From Nitrospirota bacterium (lineage in GTDB: Bacteria > Nitrospirota > Nitrospiria > Nitrospirales > Nitrospiraceae), in NCBI GenBank assembly GCA_020028195.1, contig JAHWYE010000008.1, positions 1 to 17,041 on the forward strand: a DNA stretch of 17,041 nt, written 5' to 3'. Below, piece by piece: positions 7,269 through 14,172 of the stretch. How positions within the stretch are numbered: position 1 is the first letter of the stretch; each line of letters starts with the position of its first letter. The notes beneath the pieces were generated by a model. The model made no database searches. It saw only the letters and a program-made list of their open reading frames with translations, and was not told the origin of the DNA. The position numbers and the translations under genes are program-made.

Positions 7269-8400
7269 AGGTTTGCGGCGGAGGCCCAGTGTAGAGTGCG
7301 CGGGGCCGAATCAGCCGGTTGTGATCCTGCTGTTCGATCACGTGTGCGCCCCAGCCGGCGATGCGCGAGCAGACGAAGGCCGGTGTGTAGAGGTCGCGGG
7401 GGATGCCCATCAGGAGATAGGCCACGGCCGTGTAGAAATCCAGGTTGGGATACAGGCCCTTTTCCTGCTGCATGGTCCGATCCAGGATCGTCGCGATCTC
7501 GTACCAGCGGGTGTCGCCGCAGGTCCGGCTCAAAATTTCGGCCTGGCGCTGAATAATGGCCGAACGGGGGTCGCCTTGCTTCAGCACCCGATGGCCGAAC
7601 CCCATCACCCGGCGCTTCGACGCCAGGGCCTCACGAACCCAACGCTCGGCTCGATCACGACTCTTGATCTCCAGCAGCATGGCCGCGACGGCCTCATTGG
7701 CGCCTCCATGCAACGGGCCCTTGAGAGTCCCTATCGCGGCGGTGATTGCAGCATGCAGGTCCGTCAGCGTCGAGGCGGCTACCCGCGCTGCAAAGGTGGA
7801 GGCGTTGAACTCGTGCTCGGCGTAGAGGATCAACGAGACATCCAAGACGCGGGCCATCGCCCTGGCGGTCTTGTCCCCCTGCCGGTCGGTCAACATATAC
7901 AGCAGGTTCTCCGAGAAGTTCAGGTCGGCGCTCGGTTGGACCTGCCGTTTTGCATGGCCAAGGCGGTACGCAGAGGCGATGAGAACGGGGATTTGCGCCA
8001 GCAACCGGATGGACTTGCGGACATTGGCCTCATGGGAGCCGTCGGCTGCGTCGGGATCGGTCATGCCGAGCAGGGACACGCCGGTCCGTAAGATGTCCAT
8101 GGGATGGGCGTCCGGGGGCACGACCCCGATAAAGGCCTCCACCGGACCGGGCAAGACCCATTGCGCGCGCAACTGCGCGGAGAAGTCGTCGAGTTCCTTA
8201 CGTGTTGGGAGCCTGCCGAGCAGGAGCAGGTAGGCGACTTCTTCGAACGACGCCTGTTCTGCCAGGTCGCCGATCGCGTAGCCTCGGTACCGAAGACCGG
8301 ACGCTCCCTCGTCCACCTGGCAGAGGGCCGACTCGCCCGCGAGCACTCCCTCGAGTCCAGGGCTATAGTCAGTCTTTGGGTTCCCGCCCGTATCGCTCAT
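7243..8400 (-). CDS. prpC: 2-methylcitrate synthase / citrate synthase
   Basis: This is a type II citrate-synthase-family protein of 385 residues, the usual size for PrpC. The catalytic residues are visible: H231 in LKGPLHGGANE, H270 in GFGHRVLKQGDPR and D321 in NLDFYTAV. It condenses an acyl-CoA (propionyl-CoA, possibly also acetyl-CoA) with oxaloacetate. The methylcitrate assignment rests on position between prpB and the acyl-CoA synthetase, not on a diagnostic residue. I chose the ATG at 8400 because AAGGA lies five bases before it. A start at 8448 would add 16 unconserved residues. The gene overlaps the end of prpB by 32 bases and the start of the synthetase by 26, indicating coupled expression. 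Confidence 0.87.
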   Translation of the reverse strand: MSDTGGNPKTDYSPGLEGVLAGESALCQVDEGASGLRYRGYAIGDLAEQASFEEVAYLLLLGRLPTRKELDDFSAQLRAQWVLPGPVEAFIGVVPPDAHPMDILRTGVSLLGMTDPDAADGSHEANVRKSIRLLAQIPVLIASAYRLGHAKRQVQPSADLNFSENLLYMLTDRQGDKTARAMARVLDVSLILYAEHEFNASTFAARVAASTLTDLHAAITAAIGTLKGPLHGGANEAVAAMLLEIKSRDRAERWVREALASKRRVMGFGHRVLKQGDPRSAIIQRQAEILSRTCGDTRWYEIATILDRTMQQEKGLYPNLDFYTAVAYLLMGIPRDLYTPAFVCSRIAGWGAHVIEQQDHNRLIRPRALYTGPPPQTYVPLAQRT

Positions 8401-9295
8401 ACCAGTCCTTGTCCCGCTTCTCGTAGTCCTCGTATCGCAGGAGATCATGCAGCTGCTCGCGGGTCTGCATCTGCCCCAACAGATCCCGCTGCGTGCCCAG
8501 CGATCGTAACTTGTCCAGCATCTCTTCGACGCCCCTCGCGGCGATCCGCAGCGCCGTGACCGGGAACAGGATGATGCGATAGCCCAGGTCTTCGAACTCT
8601 CTTGCGCTCAGGTAGGGCGTCTTGCCGAATTCGGTCATATTGGCGATCAGCGGAACCTTGACCCCTTCCTTTGCGAGATGCTCCGCAAATGTCCGAAACT
8701 CTTCGACCGACTCGAGGGCTTCGGGGAAGATTGCATCAGCGCCCGCTCGCGCATAGGCTCGAGCCCGCCGGACAGCTCCCTCCAACCCTTCGAGCGCGCG
8801 GGCGTCCGTCCTGGCTGCGACCAGGAAATCCGGGTCTCGTCGGGCCTCTACAGCTGCGCCGATCTTTCGAGCCATCTCGGTGATCGGGATCAGGCTCTTT
8901 CCTGACAGGTGCCCGCACTTCTTGGGATCCCTCTGGTCTTCCAAATGGATCCCGGCCAGCCCCGCTCGCTCAAACTCGCGGACCGTCCGCATCACCGTGA
9001 GGGGAGCCCCATAGCCGGTGTCGGCATCGGCGAGGGCAGGGATCGCCACAGCGTTCGCAATGGTCTTGGCGTCGGACGCGACCTCAGCCATGGACAGCAA
9101 GCCGATATCAGGAAGTCCTCGCGCCGCTGCAAGGCTGGCGCCGGACACGTAGATTGCCTCGAAGCCGGCTCGTTCGATCTGCATGGCCGTCAGCGCATTA
9201 AACGCGCCGGGCATCATCACCACGCGCCGCGCGATTAATTCCCGCAGCCGGCGCGCCTTGGTCGGTCCCTGTTTGTCCGTATGATTCATGGTCAT
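8369..9295 (-). CDS. prpB: 2-methylisocitrate lyase
   Basis: The protein is a 308-residue member of the isocitrate lyase/PEP mutase superfamily. Diagnostic features are YVSGA at 49-53, the metal ligands D90 and D92 in ADADTGYG, the KKCGH signature at 125-129 with catalytic C127, and NMTEFGKTP near 219, which favours PrpB over isocitrate lyase. It cleaves 2-methylisocitrate to pyruvate and succinate, the last step of the methylcitrate cycle. An AAGGGG precedes the ATG by a few bases. The prpD stop codon TAA abuts this ATG with no gap, so the two are almost certainly translated from one message. Confidence 0.92.
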   Translation of the reverse strand: MTMNHTDKQGPTKARRLRELIARRVVMMPGAFNALTAMQIERAGFEAIYVSGASLAAARGLPDIGLLSMAEVASDAKTIANAVAIPALADADTGYGAPLTVMRTVREFERAGLAGIHLEDQRDPKKCGHLSGKSLIPITEMARKIGAAVEARRDPDFLVAARTDARALEGLEGAVRRARAYARAGADAIFPEALESVEEFRTFAEHLAKEGVKVPLIANMTEFGKTPYLSAREFEDLGYRIILFPVTALRIAARGVEEMLDKLRSLGTQRDLLGQMQTREQLHDLLRYEDYEKRDKDWYERYGREPKD

Positions 9296-10681
9296 TTATC
9301 CCCTTCGCGTCACCTTCAACAGCGGCATCAACGATCCGATGTCTTTCAGTCTGTCCAGCTTCCACACGAGGTCGATCACCTTCCCGGCCTGAGCGCGGTC
9401 GAGCTTCCCCGCCGCGAGGGTACGGAACTTCTCCTCAACTTCCCGATCGGACATGGGGTTCCGTGGATGGCCCAGTGGAAAATCCACCTGCTTCACGTAC
9501 TCCTTGCCCATGGCCGTCCGGACTGAGACTCGCGTGGGCATAGCCTGCGGGTACCAGCCCTTGAATTCCTCCTGCTCGACCACGCGGACCTTTTGCATCA
9601 GGGCTTGGAGGGCCGCGTCATTCAGCCGTTTCGGCCCAAAGGACTGGAGCATGACGGTTCCATCCAGCAGGGCCACGGCCACAGCATAGGGAAAACTATG
9701 GTCCGCGGTTTCTCTCGTTCGCGGGTGCCATTTCTCCGGATCGCGCCCGATGATCTCAATCGCCACATCATAGCTGCCGATTTCCACCTCGGTGATGCTG
9801 GCGAGACTCTGGCGTCCCTCCGCCTTTATCAGCTCCTCCCGAACGACAAGCGCCGATGCTACCGCTGTTTGAGCGTGATATTCCACCGGATAGTGTTTGA
9901 TGTACGTGTCCAGGATCATGAAGTGACCGCCTTTCTCGCCACCGAACAGGGGCAGATCCAGCGGCCCGGACACCAGCTTCATGAAGCCCTTCTCTCCCTC
10001 GAAAATCGGCGACGGTCCGGTCATGCCCTGCTGCGCGAGCATGGCGGCGAACAGACCGTTTCGCGTCGCATTCGAAAAGGCACAGGCCTTCCACATGGAG
10101 AGATCACCGACCCTCGTTTGTCGAAGCGCCACATTGGCCACGCCGGCCAGATTGACCGCCTGGACGGTTTGCGCCCTCGACAGGTTCAAGACCTTGGCCG
10201 AGGCCAGGGCGGACGAGAAGGGACCATAGGTGACGTGGTCCCAGCCGCGGGGTCGGAGCGCCGCGGCGTCGCAGAGGCGACACTGGACTTCGTAGGCGAG
10301 GGCCAGAGCTTCAATGACCTGCTTGCCGGAGGCGTGAGCGGTCTCTCCGGCAGCGAGAACCGCCGCAAGATTGTCTGACGGATGCGCCGGCTCTTTCGAC
10401 AAGTAGGTGTCATTGAAATCCAGATACCGGACCAACGAACCGTTGGCGAAGGCGGCAAGGTCCGGCAGTGTCTTATGCTTGGTGCCCCACAGGGTCGCGC
10501 CGTTTGCAACGTTGACCGACTGGGCCAGTCGGCGAGCGATCCGGCAAGGCGGCGCGTTCCAGGCGCCGAACGCGCAACCCATGCTGTCTAGGATGCGGCG
10601 TTTGACTTCGTGGACGGCGGCAGTCGGGAGACGGGTATAGGACAACGACCGGGTATAGTCGGCGAAACGATCGGCGATCAC
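9296..10681 (-). CDS. prpD: MmgE/PrpD family 2-methylcitrate dehydratase
   Basis: At 461 residues this matches MmgE/PrpD proteins. The family block RYLDFNDTYLSKEPAHPSDN at 85-104 is well conserved. PrpD removes water from 2-methylcitrate to give 2-methylaconitate. Rehydration to methylisocitrate then needs an aconitase, which is not encoded here, and no acnD or prpF is present. The start is a GTG at 10681 with GGAGG ten bases before it. The GGAGG is part of a small hairpin that ends right at the start codon, which could limit initiation. It is the first gene of the prpD-prpB-prpC-synthetase operon. No regulator such as PrpR is found nearby. Confidence 0.9.
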   Translation of the reverse strand: MIADRFADYTRSLSYTRLPTAAVHEVKRRILDSMGCAFGAWNAPPCRIARRLAQSVNVANGATLWGTKHKTLPDLAAFANGSLVRYLDFNDTYLSKEPAHPSDNLAAVLAAGETAHASGKQVIEALALAYEVQCRLCDAAALRPRGWDHVTYGPFSSALASAKVLNLSRAQTVQAVNLAGVANVALRQTRVGDLSMWKACAFSNATRNGLFAAMLAQQGMTGPSPIFEGEKGFMKLVSGPLDLPLFGGEKGGHFMILDTYIKHYPVEYHAQTAVASALVVREELIKAEGRQSLASITEVEIGSYDVAIEIIGRDPEKWHPRTRETADHSFPYAVAVALLDGTVMLQSFGPKRLNDAALQALMQKVRVVEQEEFKGWYPQAMPTRVSVRTAMGKEYVKQVDFPLGHPRNPMSDREVEEKFRTLAAGKLDRAQAGKVIDLVWKLDRLKDIGSLMPLLKVTRRG

Positions 10682-10696
10682 GGAGGTGCTGCCTCC
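10682..10696 (-). promoter_or_regulatory. Hairpin enclosing the prpD ribosome binding site
   Basis: On the minus strand GGAGG, CAGCA and CCTCC follow one another directly before the GTG start of prpD. This is a perfect 5-bp stem with a 5-base loop. The left arm is the only ribosome binding site, so folding would hide it. Whether this regulates translation is inference. Confidence 0.5.
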
Positions 10697-10705
10697 ATAA
10701 GAACG

Positions 10706-10711
10706 ATTTTA
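10706..10711 (-). promoter_or_regulatory. Candidate -10 box for the prp operon
   Basis: The minus strand reads TAAAAT here, five of six matches to the -10 consensus. Transcription would start near 10699, giving a leader of about 18 bases made almost entirely of the ribosome-binding-site hairpin. Only a weak -35 (TTCACG, about 15 bases upstream) is seen. Confidence 0.3.
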
Positions 10712-10793
10712 GCACATCCACGATAGCGTGAAGACCGGGACTCTGCTAAGATGCACCCCGCCGCTGGTGTGCCCCGCTGCAGTTGACGAGCGA

Positions 10794-10804
10794 GGAGCGA
10801 CTCC
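10794..10804 (+). promoter_or_regulatory. Ribosome binding site in a GGAG-CGA-CTCC hairpin
   Basis: GGAG at 10794-10797 sits eight bases before the crotonase ATG at 10806 and decides that start. It is followed by CGA and then CTCC, forming a 4-bp stem with a 3-base loop. The arrangement resembles the one in front of prpD on the opposite strand. Confidence 0.5.
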
Positions 10805-10805
10805 G

Positions 10806-11585
10806 ATGCCGTACCAGTTCGTGATGGTTGCGATTGCCGAGCGCATTGCGACGGTCACCTTGAACAACCCGCCGTCGAATCTCCTCAACACGTCAGTCCT
10901 CAAAGAGCTGGATCAACTCTTTGGTACATTGGAGGCTGACCTTGCGGTTCGGGTCGTCATCCTGACCGCCTCCGGTCGCTCTTTTTGTACCGGCGCCGAT
11001 ATTAAAGAGCTAGCAGAAATCAGCACGATGCATCAGGGGACCGAATTTTCCGGCCGCGGGCAGGCCCTGCTCAACCGGATCGAACGATTCGACAAACCGG
11101 TGATCGCGGCAATCAACGGAACCTGCCTCGGAGGCGGGCTCGAGTTGGCGATGGCCTGCCACATGCGAGTGGCGGCAGCGGAGATTCCACTCGGCCTGCC
11201 GGAGATCAAGCTCGGAATCATTCCGGGGTTCGGCGGGACTCAGCGGCTTTCCCGAATCATTGGACCATCAAATGCCGCCGAGTTGATCCTGACAGGGGAA
11301 ATCATCACGTCGGAGCAGGCGCTGGCCATGGGGTTGGTTAATCGGGTTGTGCCGGCCCCGGAGGTCCTGCCAGACGCCAAGGCGATGGGCGCCATTGTCA
11401 CGGCCAAAGGCCGCCTGGCCACGCAGGCGGCGTTACGAGCGATCCGGATCAGCCTCGATAGCCCGTTGGCCGAAGGCTTGGCGCGCGAGTCCGAGCTGTT
11501 CGGGGAGCTGTGCGAGACGGCCGACAAGAAGGAAGGCACAACCGCCTTTTTGGAAAAACGCCCACCCAAGTTCACGGACCACTAG
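10806..11585 (+). CDS. Enoyl-CoA hydratase/isomerase family protein (crotonase)
   Basis: The 259 residues span a complete crotonase domain. The oxyanion-hole regions are SFCTGADIKEL (59-69) and GTCLGGGLELA (105-115). Both acid residues of true hydratases are present: E113 in GGGLELA and E133 in GLPEIKLG, followed by GIIPGFGGTQRL. This supports hydration of trans-2-enoyl-CoA to 3-hydroxyacyl-CoA, as in fatty-acid or branched-chain amino-acid breakdown, both of which can yield propionyl-CoA. The ATG at 10806 is preferred because of the upstream GGAG. An open frame extends to 10728 but adds unconserved sequence. It is transcribed divergently from prpD and lies 15 bases before the AI-2E-type gene. 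Substrate chain length cannot be read from the sequence. Confidence 0.85.
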   Translation: MPYQFVMVAIAERIATVTLNNPPSNLLNTSVLKELDQLFGTLEADLAVRVVILTASGRSFCTGADIKELAEISTMHQGTEFSGRGQALLNRIERFDKPVIAAINGTCLGGGLELAMACHMRVAAAEIPLGLPEIKLGIIPGFGGTQRLSRIIGPSNAAELILTGEIITSEQALAMGLVNRVVPAPEVLPDAKAMGAIVTAKGRLATQAALRAIRISLDSPLAEGLARESELFGELCETADKKEGTTAFLEKRPPKFTDH

Positions 11586-11600
11586 CGCCCGGCCCTCCGC

Positions 11601-12686
11601 ATGACGCGACGCCAGGTCTTTACCCTCTGCTTCTTCGCCGTTGTCCTCCTCTTGCTCTACGAGGTCGCGCTGGTTTTCAGTCCCTTTCTGTTCCCTATCA
11701 TCTGGGCGGTGATCCTGGCCCACCTCACTTTTCCTCTGCATGCTCGGCTGACGACCTTCTTCCGTGGGCGTGAGACGTTGTCAGCTTCTGTGCTGACCGC
11801 AGGAATCATGGTCCTCGGAGTCCTGCCGGTCATTTTGCTGAGCCTGATGCTGGTGCGAGAGGCGGGTGACGCCCATGTCGCCATCAATGATTGGATCAGC
11901 TCGGGCGGCGTGGAGCGTTTGCGAGACGATTTCGCAAAACTTCCATTTCGCTCAGGGCGAATCGAGGGCTTGATGAGCAAGATTGTCGTCGAACAGGGGA
12001 ATCTCAAGAACGTGCTCATAGAGAGCTCCAAAGCTGTCAGCCAATTTCTCGTGGTGGAAATGACGGGCTTGGTTAAGAACACGTTGCTGCTCGCGGCCGA
12101 TTTTCTGGTGATGATCTTTACCCTGTTTTTCCTTTTTAAAGACGGCAAACGGCTCTTTGCCAATCTCTATCAGCTCATTCCGTTGGAGGAGTCCCACAAG
12201 CAGCAGATCTTTTCCCGCTTGGATCAGACGGTCCGCGCAGTGGTCAAGGGGATGCTCATTACGGCGATCGTGCAAGGGCTGCTGGCGGGGGCGGCCTATA
12301 CTGTGCTCGGCGTCTCGTTCCCGGTGTTCCTGACGGCGCTCACGATGCTGCTGGCTCCGCTGCCCTTCGGAGGCACGGCCCTGGTCTGGGGGCCTGTCGT
12401 CCTGTATCTCTACTGGGTCGGGCCTGGGTGGAAAGCGTTAGCGATGCTGGTCTGGGGCGCAGGGGTTGTCTCGACCGTCGATCAGGTCCTCAGGCCCATC
12501 CTCATCGGCAAGGGCGCTCAGATCCCGTTTGTGTTCTTATTCTTCAGCGTCCTGGGCGGTCTGGCGGCCTACGGATTGATCGGGCTCTTTCTCGGCCCGA
12601 TTCTGGTGGGACTGCTTCTCACCGCCCTGCAAATCTACCGCGACGAGTTCCAGCATCTTGAAGAGCCAAGCCCTCCGGCAGCATGA
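11601..12686 (+). CDS. AI-2E family transporter-like integral membrane protein
   Basis: This 361-residue inner-membrane protein has the layout of the AI-2E transporter family (PF01594). It has a hydrophobic hairpin at the N-terminus (about residues 7-40), another segment at about 62-85, a long polar periplasmic-type region (about 88-150), then several membrane segments. The family signatures near the C-terminus are present: DQVLRPILIG, then GLFLGPILVGLL. Members have been linked to autoinducer-2 export or to sodium/proton exchange, and most are uncharacterised, so the substrate is unknown. The ATG has no clear ribosome binding site. The preceding crotonase stops 15 bases upstream, suggesting cotranscription, although the functions seem unrelated. 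Confidence 0.82.
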   Translation: MTRRQVFTLCFFAVVLLLLYEVALVFSPFLFPIIWAVILAHLTFPLHARLTTFFRGRETLSASVLTAGIMVLGVLPVILLSLMLVREAGDAHVAINDWISSGGVERLRDDFAKLPFRSGRIEGLMSKIVVEQGNLKNVLIESSKAVSQFLVVEMTGLVKNTLLLAADFLVMIFTLFFLFKDGKRLFANLYQLIPLEESHKQQIFSRLDQTVRAVVKGMLITAIVQGLLAGAAYTVLGVSFPVFLTALTMLLAPLPFGGTALVWGPVVLYLYWVGPGWKALAMLVWGAGVVSTVDQVLRPILIGKGAQIPFVFLFFSVLGGLAAYGLIGLFLGPILVGLLLTALQIYRDEFQHLEEPSPPAA

Positions 12687-12696
12687 GTCTGTGATT

Positions 12697-12723
12697 GGCT
12701 AAAAGCAGCCTATCCCTTTTTTT
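12697..12723 (+). terminator. Weak candidate terminator after the AI-2E-type gene
   Basis: GGCT and AGCC form a short stem around an AAAAGC loop, then TATCCC and seven consecutive T residues follow. The T tract is good, but the stem is only 4 bp and sits six bases too early. It lies ten bases beyond the stop codon of the AI-2E-type gene. Confidence 0.3.
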
Positions 12724-12782
12724 CTACCGTTTGTAGAGCCCGCCCTTGGCGGCGAACTTCTTCCTGAGATAGGTCAGAGAAA

Positions 12783-13040
12783 ATGATGAACACCTTATTT
12801 CTCGTACCACTAGCTGCATCAGTAGTCCTCCTTATTTCAACAATCTGTCTTACGCTTTATGTTTATAAGTCCACAAGCTTCCCAAAGAGAGTTGGGCTTC
12901 TTGCTTCCATTTTGACAGCGATCATGTGTGCGAACTTCTTCTACGTAGAAATCAAAGTATCCTTTTACTTCATTGCCATACTTGGAATAGCTCCCTTGCT
13001 GCTATACAAGTTTCTGGAGAGCGCGCAAAAACATAGATGA
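12783..13040 (+). CDS. Small membrane protein of 85 residues, family unknown
   Basis: I do not recognise a family. The protein is almost entirely hydrophobic, with three probable membrane segments at about residues 6-27, 36-54 and 58-78, and a short basic tail (ESAQKHR). The charged KSTSFPKR stretch would form a loop. The gene is visibly AT-richer than every neighbour, and its codons follow, which hints at recent acquisition. Two ATG codons stand in tandem at the start, and the ribosome binding site is weak. A shorter form is possible, but the continuous membrane pattern argues that the frame is real. It ends about 95 bases before a strong hairpin shared with the convergent gene. Confidence 0.5.
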   Translation: MMNTLFLVPLAASVVLLISTICLTLYVYKSTSFPKRVGLLASILTAIMCANFFYVEIKVSFYFIAILGIAPLLLYKFLESAQKHR

Positions 13041-13133
13041 AAGAGGCCGGCAACCATTGCGAGCAAGGTTCATTATCTATCTGGAGAAAAGAAGCGAGAA
13101 GAGGAAGGGACGGGCTACTTTCCTGAGGCTTAT

Positions 13134-13164
13134 GCAGCCATCTCGGGTAGCCCAAGATGGCTGC
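13134..13164. terminator. Strong inverted repeat between convergent genes
   Basis: GCAGCCATCT at 13134-13143 pairs perfectly with AGATGGCTGC at 13155-13164. The 11-base loop can add a GGG-TAG-CCC inner stem. It lies 12 bases beyond the stop of the minus-strand repeat protein and about 95 bases beyond the small plus-strand gene. No T tract follows on either strand, so it may act as an mRNA-end-stabilising hairpin or a non-canonical terminator. Confidence 0.5.
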
Positions 13165-13176
13165 TAGGCCACCCGG

Positions 13177-13968
13177 CTAGAGATGCAGTCTCCGCCAGGC
13201 CGTGTCGTCATTCAAAGCTTCATCTCCTCTCCCCAGGGAGGTGAACTGGTCCTGCCAGAGAAGCTGCCCAGTCGTGGGGTCGAAGGTTCGGACCAGAAAG
13301 TCAAGTTGGCCGCCCACTCGTTTGGCCCATCCAATGGGAAAGGCCCTGCTTAGGTTCGCGTCGTCCCCTGCTTCATCCATGTTCTCAATGGGATTGAACT
13401 GATCCTCCCACAGGAGCGCTCCTGTACGGTTGTCGTATGCTCTGAGGAGGAAGTGAGTGGAGGCCAAGGGGAGAGTTTGGTCTTGGGTGCGCTGTGCGAC
13501 AGGCCCCTGCCTTCCCCTTGTAGCGACCACTGAGGCAGTCCCACCGGATCGCTTGACCAGCTTGAGCGTCCCCTCCCAGAGAAACGATCCAGTCTTGAGG
13601 TCATAGGCGCGGATAGGGAAGTGCGTGATGCTCCCGTTGCTCACCCCGACGCCGCCGGCGAAGACTCGTCCTCCATCTGGATCGTTGGCGGAGGCCTCAT
13701 CCTCTTCAATCACGGCCATGGGGAACTGATCCTGCCAGAGCAGATCCCCTGTCTTGGCATCGTAGGTCCGAATGAGGAAGCTCGCGATACCCTCCGCTTG
13801 CAGGCCGAAGCCCGCCGCCACGATCCCCTCATCCTCAGCCTCGAGGGCGATGGCTGAGGGCGTGGCGAGAAACAGGTTGAACAGAAACCCTCCTGTGCAG
13901 GCTAGCAATGTCAGAGGACGGAATGTCCTGGAGAGGCTGATCCTGTGCGGCCTTCTGGTGCGAATCAT
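13177..13968 (-). CDS. Secreted PQQ-like repeat protein with four repeats
   Basis: The 263 residues begin with a basic stretch and a hydrophobic region at about 19-41 that ends PSAIA-LE, a likely signal peptide. The mature part holds four copies of a propeller-type strand motif: RTYDAKTGDLLWQDQF (67-82), RAYDLKTGSFLWEGTL (120-135), RAYDNRTGALLWEDQF (176-191) and RTFDPTTGQLLWQDQF (227-242), spaced by 51-56 residues. This matches the YDxxTGxxLW signature of PQQ-like beta-propeller blades. Four blades are too few for a closed propeller, so assembly or partial folding is implied. No PQQ or metal ligands are evident. The ATG at 13968 is preferred over a GTG at 13977 because GGGAG lies eight bases upstream. 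The function is unknown, probably periplasmic or extracellular. Confidence 0.65.
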   Translation of the reverse strand: MIRTRRPHRISLSRTFRPLTLLACTGGFLFNLFLATPSAIALEAEDEGIVAAGFGLQAEGIASFLIRTYDAKTGDLLWQDQFPMAVIEEDEASANDPDGGRVFAGGVGVSNGSITHFPIRAYDLKTGSFLWEGTLKLVKRSGGTASVVATRGRQGPVAQRTQDQTLPLASTHFLLRAYDNRTGALLWEDQFNPIENMDEAGDDANLSRAFPIGWAKRVGGQLDFLVRTFDPTTGQLLWQDQFTSLGRGDEALNDDTAWRRLHL

Positions 13969-13980
13969 GGAGCGCACTCC
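13969..13980 (-). promoter_or_regulatory. Ribosome binding site in a GGAG-TGCG-CTCC hairpin
   Basis: On the minus strand GGAG, TGCG and CTCC directly precede the ATG of the repeat protein. This gives a 4-bp stem and 4-base loop that pairs the ribosome binding site with the bases touching the start codon. Confidence 0.5.
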
Positions 13981-14172
13981 CGTTTCGCCCTGAGCAGAGA
14001 CTTGTCGAGGCTTTAGTCTTGCCTTGACCGGCGAAGGAAGTAAATGCCCCTTAGGTAGGAACGAACCCCTTGAAAGAGGGGGGAACGGGCTAACGAGCTG
14101 AGACAGAGGGTCGAGGGTGCCGGCGAATTGGCACTGGAAGGACCAAGGGCCAGCAGGAGTGGAAAGGGGGAG

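Noticed and set aside
7174..8091. Plus-strand frame of about 300 codons opposite prpC
   Set aside because: It is antisense to the citrate synthase catalytic core and has no domain signal of its own.
10747..10752. TAAGAT as a -10 box for the crotonase gene
   Set aside because: Four of six matches only, and there is no acceptable -35 at the right distance.
12721..12782. Minus-strand peptide tail LTYLRKKFAAKGGLYKR as the end of a lost gene
   Set aside because: Only about 20 residues look protein-like, the upstream extension is not coherent, and no family could be named.
14061..14085. CCCCT-AGGGG hairpin after meaB as a second copy of the palindromic repeat or a terminator
   Set aside because: The arms are only 5 bp and the similarity to the element at 14938-14978 is limited to runs of C and G.
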